Below are positions 1-7,903 of a stretch of 64,000 bases of DNA, in pieces. The position numbers and the translations under genes are program-made. The stretch spans positions 1-64,000 of the forward strand of contig NZ_LOIC01000095.1 of the NCBI RefSeq assembly GCF_001684335.1, written 5' to 3'. The first letter of the stretch is position 1. Each line of letters starts with the position of its first letter. This DNA comes from Photorhabdus namnaonensis. GTDB lineage: Bacteria; Pseudomonadota; Gammaproteobacteria; Enterobacterales; Enterobacteriaceae. The notes beneath the pieces were generated by a model. That model was given only the letters and a program-made list of their open reading frames with translations, searched no databases and was not told the origin of the DNA.

Positions 1-748
1 CTGTCATCAATGGTAGTATTTGTAAATCCCGTAAACATATTTCAATATCATTGGCTTTATTGATATGCTCCTGGTTTTCAATATCAAATATATCTTTTGT
101 CGTAATAATCAATGAACCTTTTTTGTCATTTTTATCAGAAATAGATATTATTTCTTCTGCCATTGGAACTAAAGTCGGATTTATTTCTATTGGTAAATAG
201 AGCATCCAGCCAGCGCTTAGGCGGTCTGAGAAAACTTGTTTTTGATTTAATCTATAGCCTCTAGTATCTGTCATAATAAATGGAGAATATCTATGAGAAA
301 CCAAATGTTTAATAAAATCGATAAAGTTTTTAATGTTGAATTTTTCTTTTTCAAGTGCAAGATTAATAGATATATTAGTTTTCCCCAATCTATTAGGGTT
401 GGAATGAGTATCATCCTGGCCAATATATGTAATATTATTTTCTAATTTACCACTCTCAGAATTATCAATTATAGGATTATCAAATAGTGACACTATAATA
501 GATCTTCCGTCATCCTCATAAATTCCCCTGAACTCTTTTAAAGCATATTCAGTAATGCCATTTTCATTAAATACGTTATTTTCTCTAATTTCTTCTTCAC
601 TATATCCAGGTAGATGCCAACCACTTGAATTATTACTGAGGTTATTAATGTGATTCATTAACTGATACGTATCGGCCAATGCTAATTCCGGTGTGATGGT
701 TTCTCTAAGATCATAAAATAATTTTATTCTTGGGTGTATAATGAGCAT
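1..748 (-). CDS. Tox-REase-5 immunity-like protein, second copy, open at window edge
   Basis: A reading frame starts at an ATG (748-746) preceded by TAGGAGAA and stays open to base 1. It is a close paralogue of the complete gene at 1338-2066: both share the start (ITPELALADTY versus ITPELALDDTY), the GWMLYLPIEI block and a nearly identical 50-residue C-terminus. By analogy with that copy it would be the immunity protein (TsiT/Imm52-like) for a Tox-REase-5 T6SS nuclease. Its cognate effector, immediately upstream at 768-909, is destroyed, so this is an orphan immunity gene. At the left edge the ATG of a presumed further PAAR gene (bases 7-5) follows ILPL directly and in frame, and the stop codon seen in the other copy is missing. 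The two proteins may therefore be fused. Confidence 0.6.
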   Translation of the reverse strand, partial: MLIIHPRIKLFYDLRETITPELALADTYQLMNHINNLSNNSSGWHLPGYSEEEIRENNVFNENGITEYALKEFRGIYEDDGRSIIVSLFDNPIIDNSESGKLENNITYIGQDDTHSNPNRLGKTNISINLALEKEKFNIKNFIDFIKHLVSHRYSPFIMTDTRGYRLNQKQVFSDRLSAGWMLYLPIEINPTLVPMAEEIISISDKNDKKGSLIITTKDIFDIENQEHINKANDIEICLRDLQILPLMT

Positions 749-767
749 ATTTCAATTCTCCTATAAA

Positions 768-909
768 TTATTCTGGTTGTTGAGACATCATAGTATTAAA
801 AGTTTTAATATTGAGATATGGAGCAAAAATTTCTGTAAAATATGAATAAGATATAGGCTGTATAAAATACCAGTGAGAGAGACGCTGGCGCAAGAAGTGG
901 TAATGGCAT
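768..909 (-). pseudogene. Remnant of a Tox-REase-5 T6SS effector gene
   Basis: The start at 909 gives MPLPLLAPA, identical to the first nine residues of the intact effector at 2102-2728. The frame then jumps to sequence that, in another reading frame, encodes SHWYFIQPISYSYF and ends near NIKTFNT, which matches the effector C-terminus. Roughly 500 bp, including the whole nuclease core (FDG, LEAK), are gone and the ends are out of frame. It cannot make an active toxin. It lies between the orphan immunity copy and a fragment of the co-chaperone-like gene, in the same order as the intact module. Confidence 0.8.
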
Positions 910-910
910 A

Positions 911-963
911 TCAATTTCTCCTTTTCAATAAATTATCCATGACCCACAAATAATCACGGTATT
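911..963 (-). pseudogene. 3' fragment of the co-chaperone-like gene
   Basis: These bases encode YRDYLWVMDNLLKRRN followed by TGA. The intact 114-residue gene at 2730-3074 ends with the same residues except R in place of W. Upstream of about 963 the similarity stops. The fragment marks one end of the duplicated segment: only the last ~50 bp of this gene were copied along with the effector, immunity and PAAR genes. Confidence 0.75.
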
Positions 964-972
964 TTTCTCGGC

Positions 973-1016
973 TCTCCGTTCTACCGGATTAATGTATTAG
1001 CCCGGTAAAACGGAGA
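973..1016. repeat. Long inverted repeat (hairpin) at the duplication junction
   Basis: TCTCCGTT (973-980) plus TACCGG (982-987) pair with CCGGTA (1002-1007) plus AACGGAGA (1009-1016). This gives 14 base pairs with one internal mismatch and a 14-nt loop. It lies between the end of the duplicated segment and the stop of the PAAR gene at 1072-1335. No T-run follows on either strand, so it is not a standard intrinsic terminator. It could be an RNA-stabilising hairpin or a small mobile palindrome. Confidence 0.55.
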
Positions 1017-1071
1017 AGACAAGCGCAGCGCGTCAGTGTTGTCCTAATAGGCCAAAGTGATTGTTGTCTCA

Positions 1072-1335
1072 TTAAGCGAGAAAATCTTTCTGGCTGGCAA
1101 TCAGTTTTGCGCCACAGGCTGTTTGCATACCTTCCAATGCGACAGGTTTTCCCTGATGCTTTAAGTCATTGCTACCTTCCACAATAGGGAAAACCCCTTT
1201 GCATTTAGGACAGCTTACTAAATCACCTTTAGCGGCAACAGGCACGCCTTGATACACGTAATTATCAATGGCGGTAATGACTTTACCACCATGATCGGTT
1301 ATGTCGTTTAATCGGATCACAGCTTTGTCTGTCAT
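1072..1335 (-). CDS. PAAR-domain T6SS spike-tip protein
   Basis: This is an 87-residue protein that would cap a VgrG trimer and carry the neighbouring effector. It is a single PAAR domain: a DHGGKV segment near the N-terminus, then GDLVSCPKC and, near the C-terminus, CGAKLIASQ, with the small conserved Cys/Gly pattern of the family. The start at 1335 (MTDKAVIRL) fits the domain; a longer frame to 1383 would add residues that overlap the immunity gene and match nothing. It is the last gene of the minus-strand effector operon. It is close in sequence and identical in length to the PAAR protein at 7561-7824. Confidence 0.85.
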   Translation of the reverse strand: MTDKAVIRLNDITDHGGKVITAIDNYVYQGVPVAAKGDLVSCPKCKGVFPIVEGSNDLKHQGKPVALEGMQTACGAKLIASQKDFLA

Positions 1336-1337
1336 AT

Positions 1338-2066
1338 TTATATCTCTGATATTAATGGTAATATTTGTAAATCCCGTAAACATATTTCAATATCATTGGC
1401 TTTATTGATATGTTTCTGGTTTTCAATATCAAAGATATCTTTTGTCGTGATAATCAATGAGCCTTTTTTGTCATTTTTATCAGAAATAGATATTATTTCT
1501 TCTGCCATTGGAACTAAAGTCGGATCTATTTCAATTGGTAAGTAGAGCATCCAACCGGCATAAACCCTATCTGGAAAGACTTGTTTTTGTTTTAGCGAAT
1601 ATCCTCTGGCATCCATCATGATTATTGGAGAGTAATGGTTGCTAACTAAAGAAGCTACGAAATCAATATACTTAGAATGATTGAATTTTTCTTTTTCGAA
1701 ACTAAGATCAATGCCTACATCTGTTTTTCCTAGCCTATTATCATAATCTCGGCTTGAATACATGATTCTATTTTTTAACTTTACATCACCTGGAACATCA
1801 AATAATGTTTTTATGATAGATTTAAAATTCTCATCATAACTTTCTTTGAATTGATTTATGGCATATTCAGTAATACCATTTCCATCAAAAACGTTATTTG
1901 CTTTTATTTCGTCTAGATCATATCCTGGTAGATGCCATCTACTTGAGCTATTAGATACCTTATTTATTTGTTGCATGATGCAGTATGTGTCATCCAATGC
2001 TAATTCCGGTGTTATCTTCTCTTTTAAATCATAAAACATTTCTATTCTAGCGTGTATTATGTTCAT
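1338..2066 (-). CDS. Immunity protein for the Tox-REase-5 effector (TsiT/Imm52-like)
   Basis: This 242-residue protein has no signal peptide or membrane segment, so it is probably cytoplasmic, where a nuclease toxin would have to be neutralised. The start at 2066 has TAGGAT about 9 nt upstream. It lies directly downstream of the nuclease effector. The block FPDRVYAGWMLYLPIEI and the acidic C-terminal half resemble what I recall of the Imm52 family found with Tox-REase-5 toxins. That assignment rests mainly on position and this motif. A paralogue lies at 1-748. Confidence 0.6.
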   Translation of the reverse strand: MNIIHARIEMFYDLKEKITPELALDDTYCIMQQINKVSNSSSRWHLPGYDLDEIKANNVFDGNGITEYAINQFKESYDENFKSIIKTLFDVPGDVKLKNRIMYSSRDYDNRLGKTDVGIDLSFEKEKFNHSKYIDFVASLVSNHYSPIIMMDARGYSLKQKQVFPDRVYAGWMLYLPIEIDPTLVPMAEEIISISDKNDKKGSLIITTKDIFDIENQKHINKANDIEICLRDLQILPLISEI

Positions 2067-2101
2067 TTTTTTAATCCTAATTTTAAAATAAATATCCACA
2101 T

Positions 2102-2728
2102 TTAAGGTGTGTTAAATGTTTTAATGTTAATAAATTTAACAAAAGCCTTGGTAAAATATCCGTAAGATATTGGTTGCAGAAAATGCCAATGTGATTTAGG
2201 AATATTTTTTAATGAAGCGCATGCATTATTTTGTCTTTCTGCTTGCCACATCATGCTTTCAAGCCCGGTCTTATCTGTTGGTTTTTTCTTAAATTCAGCA
2301 TAAAACCATTTGGGTAACCCGTCTTCAAAAAACTGATCATACAGAGCTTTGGCCTCAAGAAATAAACATTGCGCAGGTTTCCAACCATCGAAATTTGTAT
2401 CCATGCATAACCAAGTTTCAATGATGTTTAATTCAGGATTGTATATCGTCCCGGCAATTTTTGTTTGGTAGGCAATAGTTATTTCTGAATACGATGTGGT
2501 TTTTTCCCAAACCATCGTAACGTTGCCAATTGCCGGACATTTCTCACATTCGGTACGAGACGAAGCAATTGTTTGTGTATCCGCTTTTGCTTTGTCTTGT
2601 TCGCCTTCTTTATCTTTGGTGCTTTCCATCACACCAACGGCGGCTAATCCCGCTGCACAAGCAGCCAGTGTCCATTCCGCAGCAGCTAAAAGAGCAGGAG
2701 CCGCTGGCGCAAGAAGTGGTAATGGCAT
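2102..2728 (-). CDS. T6SS nuclease effector with Tox-REase-5 domain (TseT-like)
   Basis: This 208-residue predicted antibacterial DNase is delivered by the VgrG/PAAR spike. Residues 1-33 are very rich in Ala and Leu (MPLPLLAPAAP, then a hydrophobic stretch), a likely chaperone-bound or membrane-passing segment. Residues 61-65 are CEKCP. From about residue 80 to 170 it reads as Tox-REase-5: AYQTKIAG, then TNFDGW with D114, then CLFLEAKALYDQFF with E125 and K127, a D...ExK restriction-endonuclease-fold active site. It starts 1 nt after the co-chaperone-like gene and is followed by its presumed immunity gene. The order DUF4123, small gene, Tox-REase-5, immunity matches the TecT/co-TecT/TseT/TsiT cluster described in Pseudomonas aeruginosa. 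Confidence 0.75.
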   Translation of the reverse strand: MPLPLLAPAAPALLAAAEWTLAACAAGLAAVGVMESTKDKEGEQDKAKADTQTIASSRTECEKCPAIGNVTMVWEKTTSYSEITIAYQTKIAGTIYNPELNIIETWLCMDTNFDGWKPAQCLFLEAKALYDQFFEDGLPKWFYAEFKKKPTDKTGLESMMWQAERQNNACASLKNIPKSHWHFLQPISYGYFTKAFVKFINIKTFNTP

Positions 2729-2729
2729 A

Positions 2730-3074
2730 TTAATTTCTCCTTTTCAATAAATTATCCATAACCCGCAAATAATCACGGTATTGTTGCTCCGGGCTATCTC
2801 CGGCGTTCAACATATTCTGGATTGCTGGCGAGCCGTGAAAATCATGGTTAAATGCAACGAAATGTAAATAAGAGCGGATCAATGCTTCATCCCTGAACTC
2901 CATCTCAACCAAATCCAGATAAGCCTTCTTTAATCGTTCGTGCAGGCTGTGTTCGCTTTCATTTTCGACTAATTCACTGTGCTCAGCCAGAATACGTTGT
3001 CGGATCTGGGTCACATAAGCCTCATCTTCCGCATCAATAAATTTAGCGACCTGTTCCTTGCTGAGTTTTATCAT
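2730..3074 (-). CDS. Small co-chaperone-like protein of the effector module
   Basis: This 114-residue, charged, mainly helical soluble protein has no signal peptide. I do not recognise a named domain. Its size and place between a DUF4123 chaperone (2 nt upstream) and a Tox-REase-5 effector (1 nt downstream) match co-TecT of P. aeruginosa, which binds the TecT chaperone during loading of TseT on PAAR. The function is inferred from context only. The last residues are repeated in a fragment at 911-963. Confidence 0.55.
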   Translation of the reverse strand: MIKLSKEQVAKFIDAEDEAYVTQIRQRILAEHSELVENESEHSLHERLKKAYLDLVEMEFRDEALIRSYLHFVAFNHDFHGSPAIQNMLNAGDSPEQQYRDYLRVMDNLLKRRN

Positions 3075-3076
3075 TG

Positions 3077-3568
3077 CTAGGCTCCTTTTACGAAATGATC
3101 ATTACTATCAAATAGATAAACCCACTCATGAATACCGTCAGTGAATGCCGACAATTGCTCTGGGCTGAAAATATCCCGGATTTGATGCAAAATGCGGGGA
3201 TCGTGAAAACGCAGTAATGCCGTTTCCCCCGTTTCCAGCTCAACATTCAGGTAGTTTTCAAGGTGACGAGTCAGTTTGTCTAAAGACAGCGTGGTGTGTA
3301 GCCAGGATACCGAAGGTGCAACCTTTTCCAGCGTAGATAACTTTTCTTCCCATGATTTCGCATAAGCCATATCAAACAACCACGGCCCCGCGAATGCAAT
3401 TTTGGCATCCGGGTATTGCCGGAACAGGGGATTATTCATGCCGGCGATATACTTAATCTCCTCAGCAAAATGACGTTCATACTGTAGGCCGCTGACTAAG
3501 GCATACCATTTCATTTCGGGATGTCTTTCTCTGTATTCACTCCATTTTTTCTGTAATTCCGGTGTCAT
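3077..3568 (-). CDS. DUF4123 T6SS adaptor/chaperone (TecT/TEC type)
   Basis: DUF4123 proteins load specific effectors onto VgrG or PAAR and are not secreted. This 163-residue protein shows the family pattern: WYALVSG near residue 24, AGPWLFDM around residue 60, SWLHTTLSLDKLTRHL in the middle, then LLRFHDPRIL. Its start overlaps the vgrG stop by 4 nt (ATGA), indicating translational coupling. It probably hands the nuclease effector encoded two genes downstream to the PAAR tip, with the small gene in between as partner. Confidence 0.85.
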   Translation of the reverse strand: MTPELQKKWSEYRERHPEMKWYALVSGLQYERHFAEEIKYIAGMNNPLFRQYPDAKIAFAGPWLFDMAYAKSWEEKLSTLEKVAPSVSWLHTTLSLDKLTRHLENYLNVELETGETALLRFHDPRILHQIRDIFSPEQLSAFTDGIHEWVYLFDSNDHFVKGA

Positions 3569-5541
3569 GACTGCCCCCTGATAACCATTGCCGTGCCATT
3601 CTGTTCTGCTTTTAGCAGACAGGTCAGACAGATTTCTTTCAACGGTGCCGTCAGGGCTTTTTCTGCCTGCACGACACTGGTTTGTTTCAGTTTATCCAGC
3701 ATATCCGGTAGCTTGCCACCCCAGCCTGAGCCGCTGCCGGGTGATCCACTGCCGAAGTTAATGCCCGCACTGCTGGTAATACCGCCTGCATCGATTTTAA
3801 GGAAGTGCCCGGCGGCCTGTAGGGTCAGTTCACTGCCGGCATCAATCACGACTTTAGCGCCGGAACTTAGGTGAATTTCATTGCCGCTTTGAGTTAACAG
3901 GGCGTCATCTGCTTTGATATGGAGTTTTTGCCCCGTAGATAGGGAAATGTCATTTCCCGTCTGTATGCGGTACTCATTATCAATGCGTAAATGGGCATCA
4001 TGTTTAATATGATGTGTCCGGTTATGCCCAATATTGTGGGTTTCATCATTCAGAATCAGCGTATTCATATCCCGTTGAGCATGAATAAACACTTCTTCAC
4101 TGCCGTTTTCATCCTCAAAACGTAATTCGTTAAAGCCGTTACCTTTATGTGTTTTGGTTCTGAACGTGGTGCGCGTCTTTTCCGCGGGTAAATTCAGCGG
4201 CGGGCGGTTAAGACCGTTGTAAGTGCATCCGGTAATAATAGGCCGGTCAATATCGCCGTTGAGATAGGAGATAATCACTTCCTGACCGACTCGCGGTGTT
4301 GCCAGAAAACCAAATCCGTTGCCATTCCAGCCTTGTGCAACCCGCACCCAGCAAGAAGCCTGGTCGTCAGGCGCATCATAACGGTTCCAGTGAAAGTGAA
4401 CGCGAACCGCGCCATCTTTATTGACGTAAATTTCTTCAGTCCCGGGTCCGACAACGGTTGCAACTTCGTCGCCATCGGCCAGGGGTTTATAGCGGTATGG
4501 CGGACGCCAATTGTTGCGACCCGGAATGAACCGGGTTTGTGAATTCAGGGTAGTACCGGTTCCGCCATCGCCCAGAACGGCGGGGACATGCCCGATGTGT
4601 TGGGAAGAGATGACTTGCCAGCGATCATTCATGGCGTCAATCGGGTGGTGGGTTAGTGTAAAAATTCTGCCGGGCATTAACCGAATACAATTGCTGTCTG
4701 CTTGCCCTGATTTGCTGTCAACACGCAGGGCTTCCAGCCGGTACTGGGTAAACGGAATGCCCTCTTTGTCTTTCTGAAAACGGCCGTAACTTTCAAAAAT
4801 ATGAAATGGCGTGCCGTTCTCCGCTTCAAAATCCGTGGCGTTATGCTGTAAAGCGTAATTGGGGTTGTGATAATTTCTGTCTTTTTGGTCGGTAGATTCC
4901 GGGCGCATGTAGGAGCCAAGAGACCATTTATAGATAACATTTTCTTCTACTGCGTTGGCAATGTCCGGGTTATAAATCAGCGTATCCGGCGCTCTCATGT
5001 TCAGGTAGCTATCACTCAGATAAAGTCCGTCATCGGCGAACCAGAAGAAAATCCCCTCCTCAGCCGCCAGGCGGGTAAAGAAATCGTAGGATGATTCCCT
5101 TTTCATGGTGACGTATTCCCGTGTTGAGTGTGGGTTATTCAAATGCATATTGGCTCGGAGTTTCTTCTGTTTCAGTATGCTTTGTAAAATATCGGGGACA
5201 CTGAGCTGGTGATAGATACGGCTGTCCTGATCGAGTGTCAGCAGCCACATTTCTGGTCTGACTGTCAGGTGATACTGGGTTTGATGCCGGTTTGTGGTGC
5301 CCACTACCGCGCTTGCAACCAGTCCTTTTACTTCACGTTGCAGAATATCGTCACGGGTGACAGTGAACCGCCCGGTTTGGAGCAGCAGGGTGTCCGTGTC
5401 TATATTGGAACGGTTTGCCGCTAATGTGAGAGACAGGGTAAATAACGATGAAAGCGCTTCATCTAAGGTAAAATTCACTACCGCAAAAGTCATGGGCGGC
5501 AGATTGCCGATGGTGCAGGAAAAGCGGAGTCCAGTTTTCAT
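3565..5541 (-). CDS. vgrG: VgrG, T6SS spike protein
   Basis: This 658-residue protein forms the trimeric needle tip on the Hcp tube. The N-terminal two thirds carry the gp27/gp5-like regions typical of VgrG (LTVRPEMWLL, SYDFFTRLAAEEGIFFWF, RVGQEVIISYLNGDIDRP, ITGCTYNGLNRPP). The OB-fold leads into the repeated beta-helix with LRFEDENGSEEVFIHAQRD. The C-terminal 60 or so residues are a short helical extension without an enzymatic domain, so this is a structural VgrG whose cargo is encoded downstream. It lies 17 nt downstream of tssF and overlaps the DUF4123 gene. Confidence 0.93.
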   Translation of the reverse strand: MKTGLRFSCTIGNLPPMTFAVVNFTLDEALSSLFTLSLTLAANRSNIDTDTLLLQTGRFTVTRDDILQREVKGLVASAVVGTTNRHQTQYHLTVRPEMWLLTLDQDSRIYHQLSVPDILQSILKQKKLRANMHLNNPHSTREYVTMKRESSYDFFTRLAAEEGIFFWFADDGLYLSDSYLNMRAPDTLIYNPDIANAVEENVIYKWSLGSYMRPESTDQKDRNYHNPNYALQHNATDFEAENGTPFHIFESYGRFQKDKEGIPFTQYRLEALRVDSKSGQADSNCIRLMPGRIFTLTHHPIDAMNDRWQVISSQHIGHVPAVLGDGGTGTTLNSQTRFIPGRNNWRPPYRYKPLADGDEVATVVGPGTEEIYVNKDGAVRVHFHWNRYDAPDDQASCWVRVAQGWNGNGFGFLATPRVGQEVIISYLNGDIDRPIITGCTYNGLNRPPLNLPAEKTRTTFRTKTHKGNGFNELRFEDENGSEEVFIHAQRDMNTLILNDETHNIGHNRTHHIKHDAHLRIDNEYRIQTGNDISLSTGQKLHIKADDALLTQSGNEIHLSSGAKVVIDAGSELTLQAAGHFLKIDAGGITSSAGINFGSGSPGSGSGWGGKLPDMLDKLKQTSVVQAEKALTAPLKEICLTCLLKAEQNGTAMVIRGQS

Positions 5542-5558
5542 AATTTTTCCTCGTGACG

Positions 5559-7292
5559 TTACATGATCTTCTGATGCCCAGGCATATTGTAAAATTCCCA
5601 GTATTCATTGGTGTCGTTATTGATAACGGTTAATCTGTGAAAGCTGGTTTCAACAAAACAGAGGGAGAAAGCGGTGTGTAGTGTTTTGGCAAAAGCATAC
5701 ATTTCTCCTTCATGCTCATAATTTTCTGGTGTCATGCGCAGTGTGATGGCTTGGCCTCTCACAGGAATGCCCTTGTCAAAATGGTAGTATGGCTCAAGGT
5801 AGATAGCGCTGAGACCATCGGCCATGCGCTGAATATGCCGGCTACGCGGGGCGTCCAGATGCGCGAAGGTATCAAGTTGTTTGACCAGAGATCTGACTGA
5901 TTCAATGTGACTGAGAAAAAATGGCCCAATCGACAACAAAGATAGTATCGGCCAGTGCTGATGACTGTTTACGACGGCAGGAAGATCTTTTGACGCCGAC
6001 ACGATATTCCTGGCCTGAATATGGCTGGGTATCTGCTCGCTGGGTATACAGATTTGCCCGATGCCCAATGTCCGTGCTTGCGTATGATATCTGTGATATT
6101 GGCAGTAAAATTCGCGATAGTGGTGTTTTGTTACGGGTTTTGCCTGATGATCATAAAACGTGAGATTAATTTGATTGCCGCCAAATGGCGATTCTTCCCG
6201 TATATGGTTAAAAAGTAATATGTTGTCACCGGGTTCGGCAAAATGGCAGGCGGCCAGTTGCTCGCTATTGATAAGAGGAACGCTGTGAGCAGATCCTTCA
6301 GATGTTCCATCAGGATCGGATTGGAGTTTAATGTTATCAATACTAAAGATTTCATTCGCTGCTAATACATAACGCGATTTGCCCTTTTCAAATGTTATCG
6401 GTTTTGTTCTTGCCGGAGCCAGGTTAATAACGGGTACGCAATGGGGAATAAATGCGGGTGTAATGTCCTCGATGGGAATATTACAGTCAAATTCTAAGAT
6501 AATGGTAAATTGCTTATCCTCTCCCAAAGGGAGTTCAGCGATTTCTTCCGATAAATCAAATGACATAAAGTCATTAACATGTGGCAGATAGAGGTATTCG
6601 TATAGTACCTGCAACGGCCAGAAATAATCATGGGGTCTCGGTAGGACCAAATTTTCTTTCAGGCGTGGAGCAATCTCAAGAGATAGCCACATTTCCTGCT
6701 CTTTCAGGGATGTTTTCAGATAAGTGTTGTTCAGCGATTGATCTACGTATTTGGTCAGTAAAGACGCCAGTTTTTGATCTTCTCCGAGAAAAAGTGTGAT
6801 TTGCCCTGTCTTCCAGTGGGTAGTTGGGCCATGATATTGAAAGGTCAGTGATATCAGGCTCTTGTCTCCGCTGTGCGTCAGCGTTTTATGGACCAAAGTG
6901 ATGGGCTCAATATTGATATCTTGAGTGGTTCTGAACGTAATGGATTGGTTCTGCTGTATGGCGGAAATTTCACTGCCTTTGGCAATGTTTGTGGTTTCAG
7001 TCATGCTGCCCGGTTGAATATCTAACTGGATAATGCTGGTTGAAGGGATCGGATGTAAAGGTATCGGCCATACTTTTCGTAGAAGCGGGTTGACGACTTC
7101 CGGGAAACCATCATCAATTTTTTGTTGAAGACCGGCAGTGATAAGCGCAAAACCTTCCAGTACGCGGAGAATATCTGGGTCGCCGGATTCGGAGGTAAAT
7201 GGATCAAGGTGTGGATGCTCTTGCGCCGCGTTGCTCAGATCATGCTTTATTTGTGAAAGTGCTTCCCTATAGAAATCTTCAAAATTTTTCAT
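5559..7292 (-). CDS. tssF: TssF (VasA/ImpG), T6SS baseplate wedge protein
   Basis: TssF forms the baseplate wedge with TssG, TssE and TssK. The 577-residue product starts MKNFEDFYREALSQI and has the family N-terminus with HLDPFTSESGDPDILRVLEGFA and VVNPLLRKVWPIPLHPIPS. The start at 7292 has AAAGGTAGAT just upstream; a start at 7319 lacks this. The unusual point is context: no tssG, tssE, tssK, sheath or membrane-complex gene is nearby on the right, and the left-hand genes are all effector-type. This is therefore an orphan tssF attached to a vgrG island, not a full T6SS locus, within what can be seen. Confidence 0.85.
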   Translation of the reverse strand: MKNFEDFYREALSQIKHDLSNAAQEHPHLDPFTSESGDPDILRVLEGFALITAGLQQKIDDGFPEVVNPLLRKVWPIPLHPIPSTSIIQLDIQPGSMTETTNIAKGSEISAIQQNQSITFRTTQDINIEPITLVHKTLTHSGDKSLISLTFQYHGPTTHWKTGQITLFLGEDQKLASLLTKYVDQSLNNTYLKTSLKEQEMWLSLEIAPRLKENLVLPRPHDYFWPLQVLYEYLYLPHVNDFMSFDLSEEIAELPLGEDKQFTIILEFDCNIPIEDITPAFIPHCVPVINLAPARTKPITFEKGKSRYVLAANEIFSIDNIKLQSDPDGTSEGSAHSVPLINSEQLAACHFAEPGDNILLFNHIREESPFGGNQINLTFYDHQAKPVTKHHYREFYCQYHRYHTQARTLGIGQICIPSEQIPSHIQARNIVSASKDLPAVVNSHQHWPILSLLSIGPFFLSHIESVRSLVKQLDTFAHLDAPRSRHIQRMADGLSAIYLEPYYHFDKGIPVRGQAITLRMTPENYEHEGEMYAFAKTLHTAFSLCFVETSFHRLTVINNDTNEYWEFYNMPGHQKIM

Positions 7293-7560
7293 ATCTACCT
7301 TTGTGTTCTTTGTAATCAAATATTAATGTAAATTTATATTTTGATCTTATGGATATCAAGGTTGATAGTTTAATTATGTGTAAATTTTTGTTTCAAACAG
7401 TTAATGAGGTAAATTTTATAGGTGTTCCATTAACATGATTATGTAATTTATTTCAATGCGTTTTATTTACATAAGATTTATTTAATCAAGTTATGGTGCC
7501 ATGATAGTCAGATGTCGGAAGCTGAAATGAATATTTAATCATGAGTTAATGGAGGGAAAG

Positions 7561-7824
7561 ATGTCACGTTCTATTATTTTGGTCGGTGATTCGACTTCGC
7601 ATGGCGGTAAGGTGTTAGCCGGTGATGAAGGCTTTGATGTGTTAGGGAAGAAAGCGGCTCGGGTTGGGGATGCGGTATCCTGTCCAAAATGTGGCGGCAA
7701 TCAAACCATTGTGGAAGGGACGCCTAAAATAGTCAGCGCTAATGGGCAAATGTACTCGTTGGCGGGAATGAAAACCTCTTGTGGCGCGACATTAATTGCT
7801 TCGCAAAGCCTATTTCAAGCCTAG
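7561..7824 (+). CDS. PAAR-domain T6SS spike-tip protein, stand-alone
   Basis: The product is 87 residues: MSRSIILVGD, SHGGKV, GDAVSCPKCGG, then SCGATLIASQ, the same PAAR pattern as the gene at 1072-1335. The start at 7561 is chosen because GGAGGG sits 7 nt upstream; an ATG at 7549 would contain that ribosome site inside the gene. It is transcribed divergently from tssF across about 270 bp of AT-rich DNA. No effector gene follows; the next gene is mscM on the opposite strand. Confidence 0.87.
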   Translation: MSRSIILVGDSTSHGGKVLAGDEGFDVLGKKAARVGDAVSCPKCGGNQTIVEGTPKIVSANGQMYSLAGMKTSCGATLIASQSLFQA

Positions 7825-7903
7825 GATGGCGGTAAAAAAGGCCATATTCTGCCTGAAATAGGGTGAGTTGATTCAAGTATGGGCGCTCAGTGCTTCATTG
7901 TTT

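Noticed and set aside
2496-2750. Open frames opposite the effector gene
   Set aside because: Mirror frames of an Ala-rich coding region; no start signals or family match.
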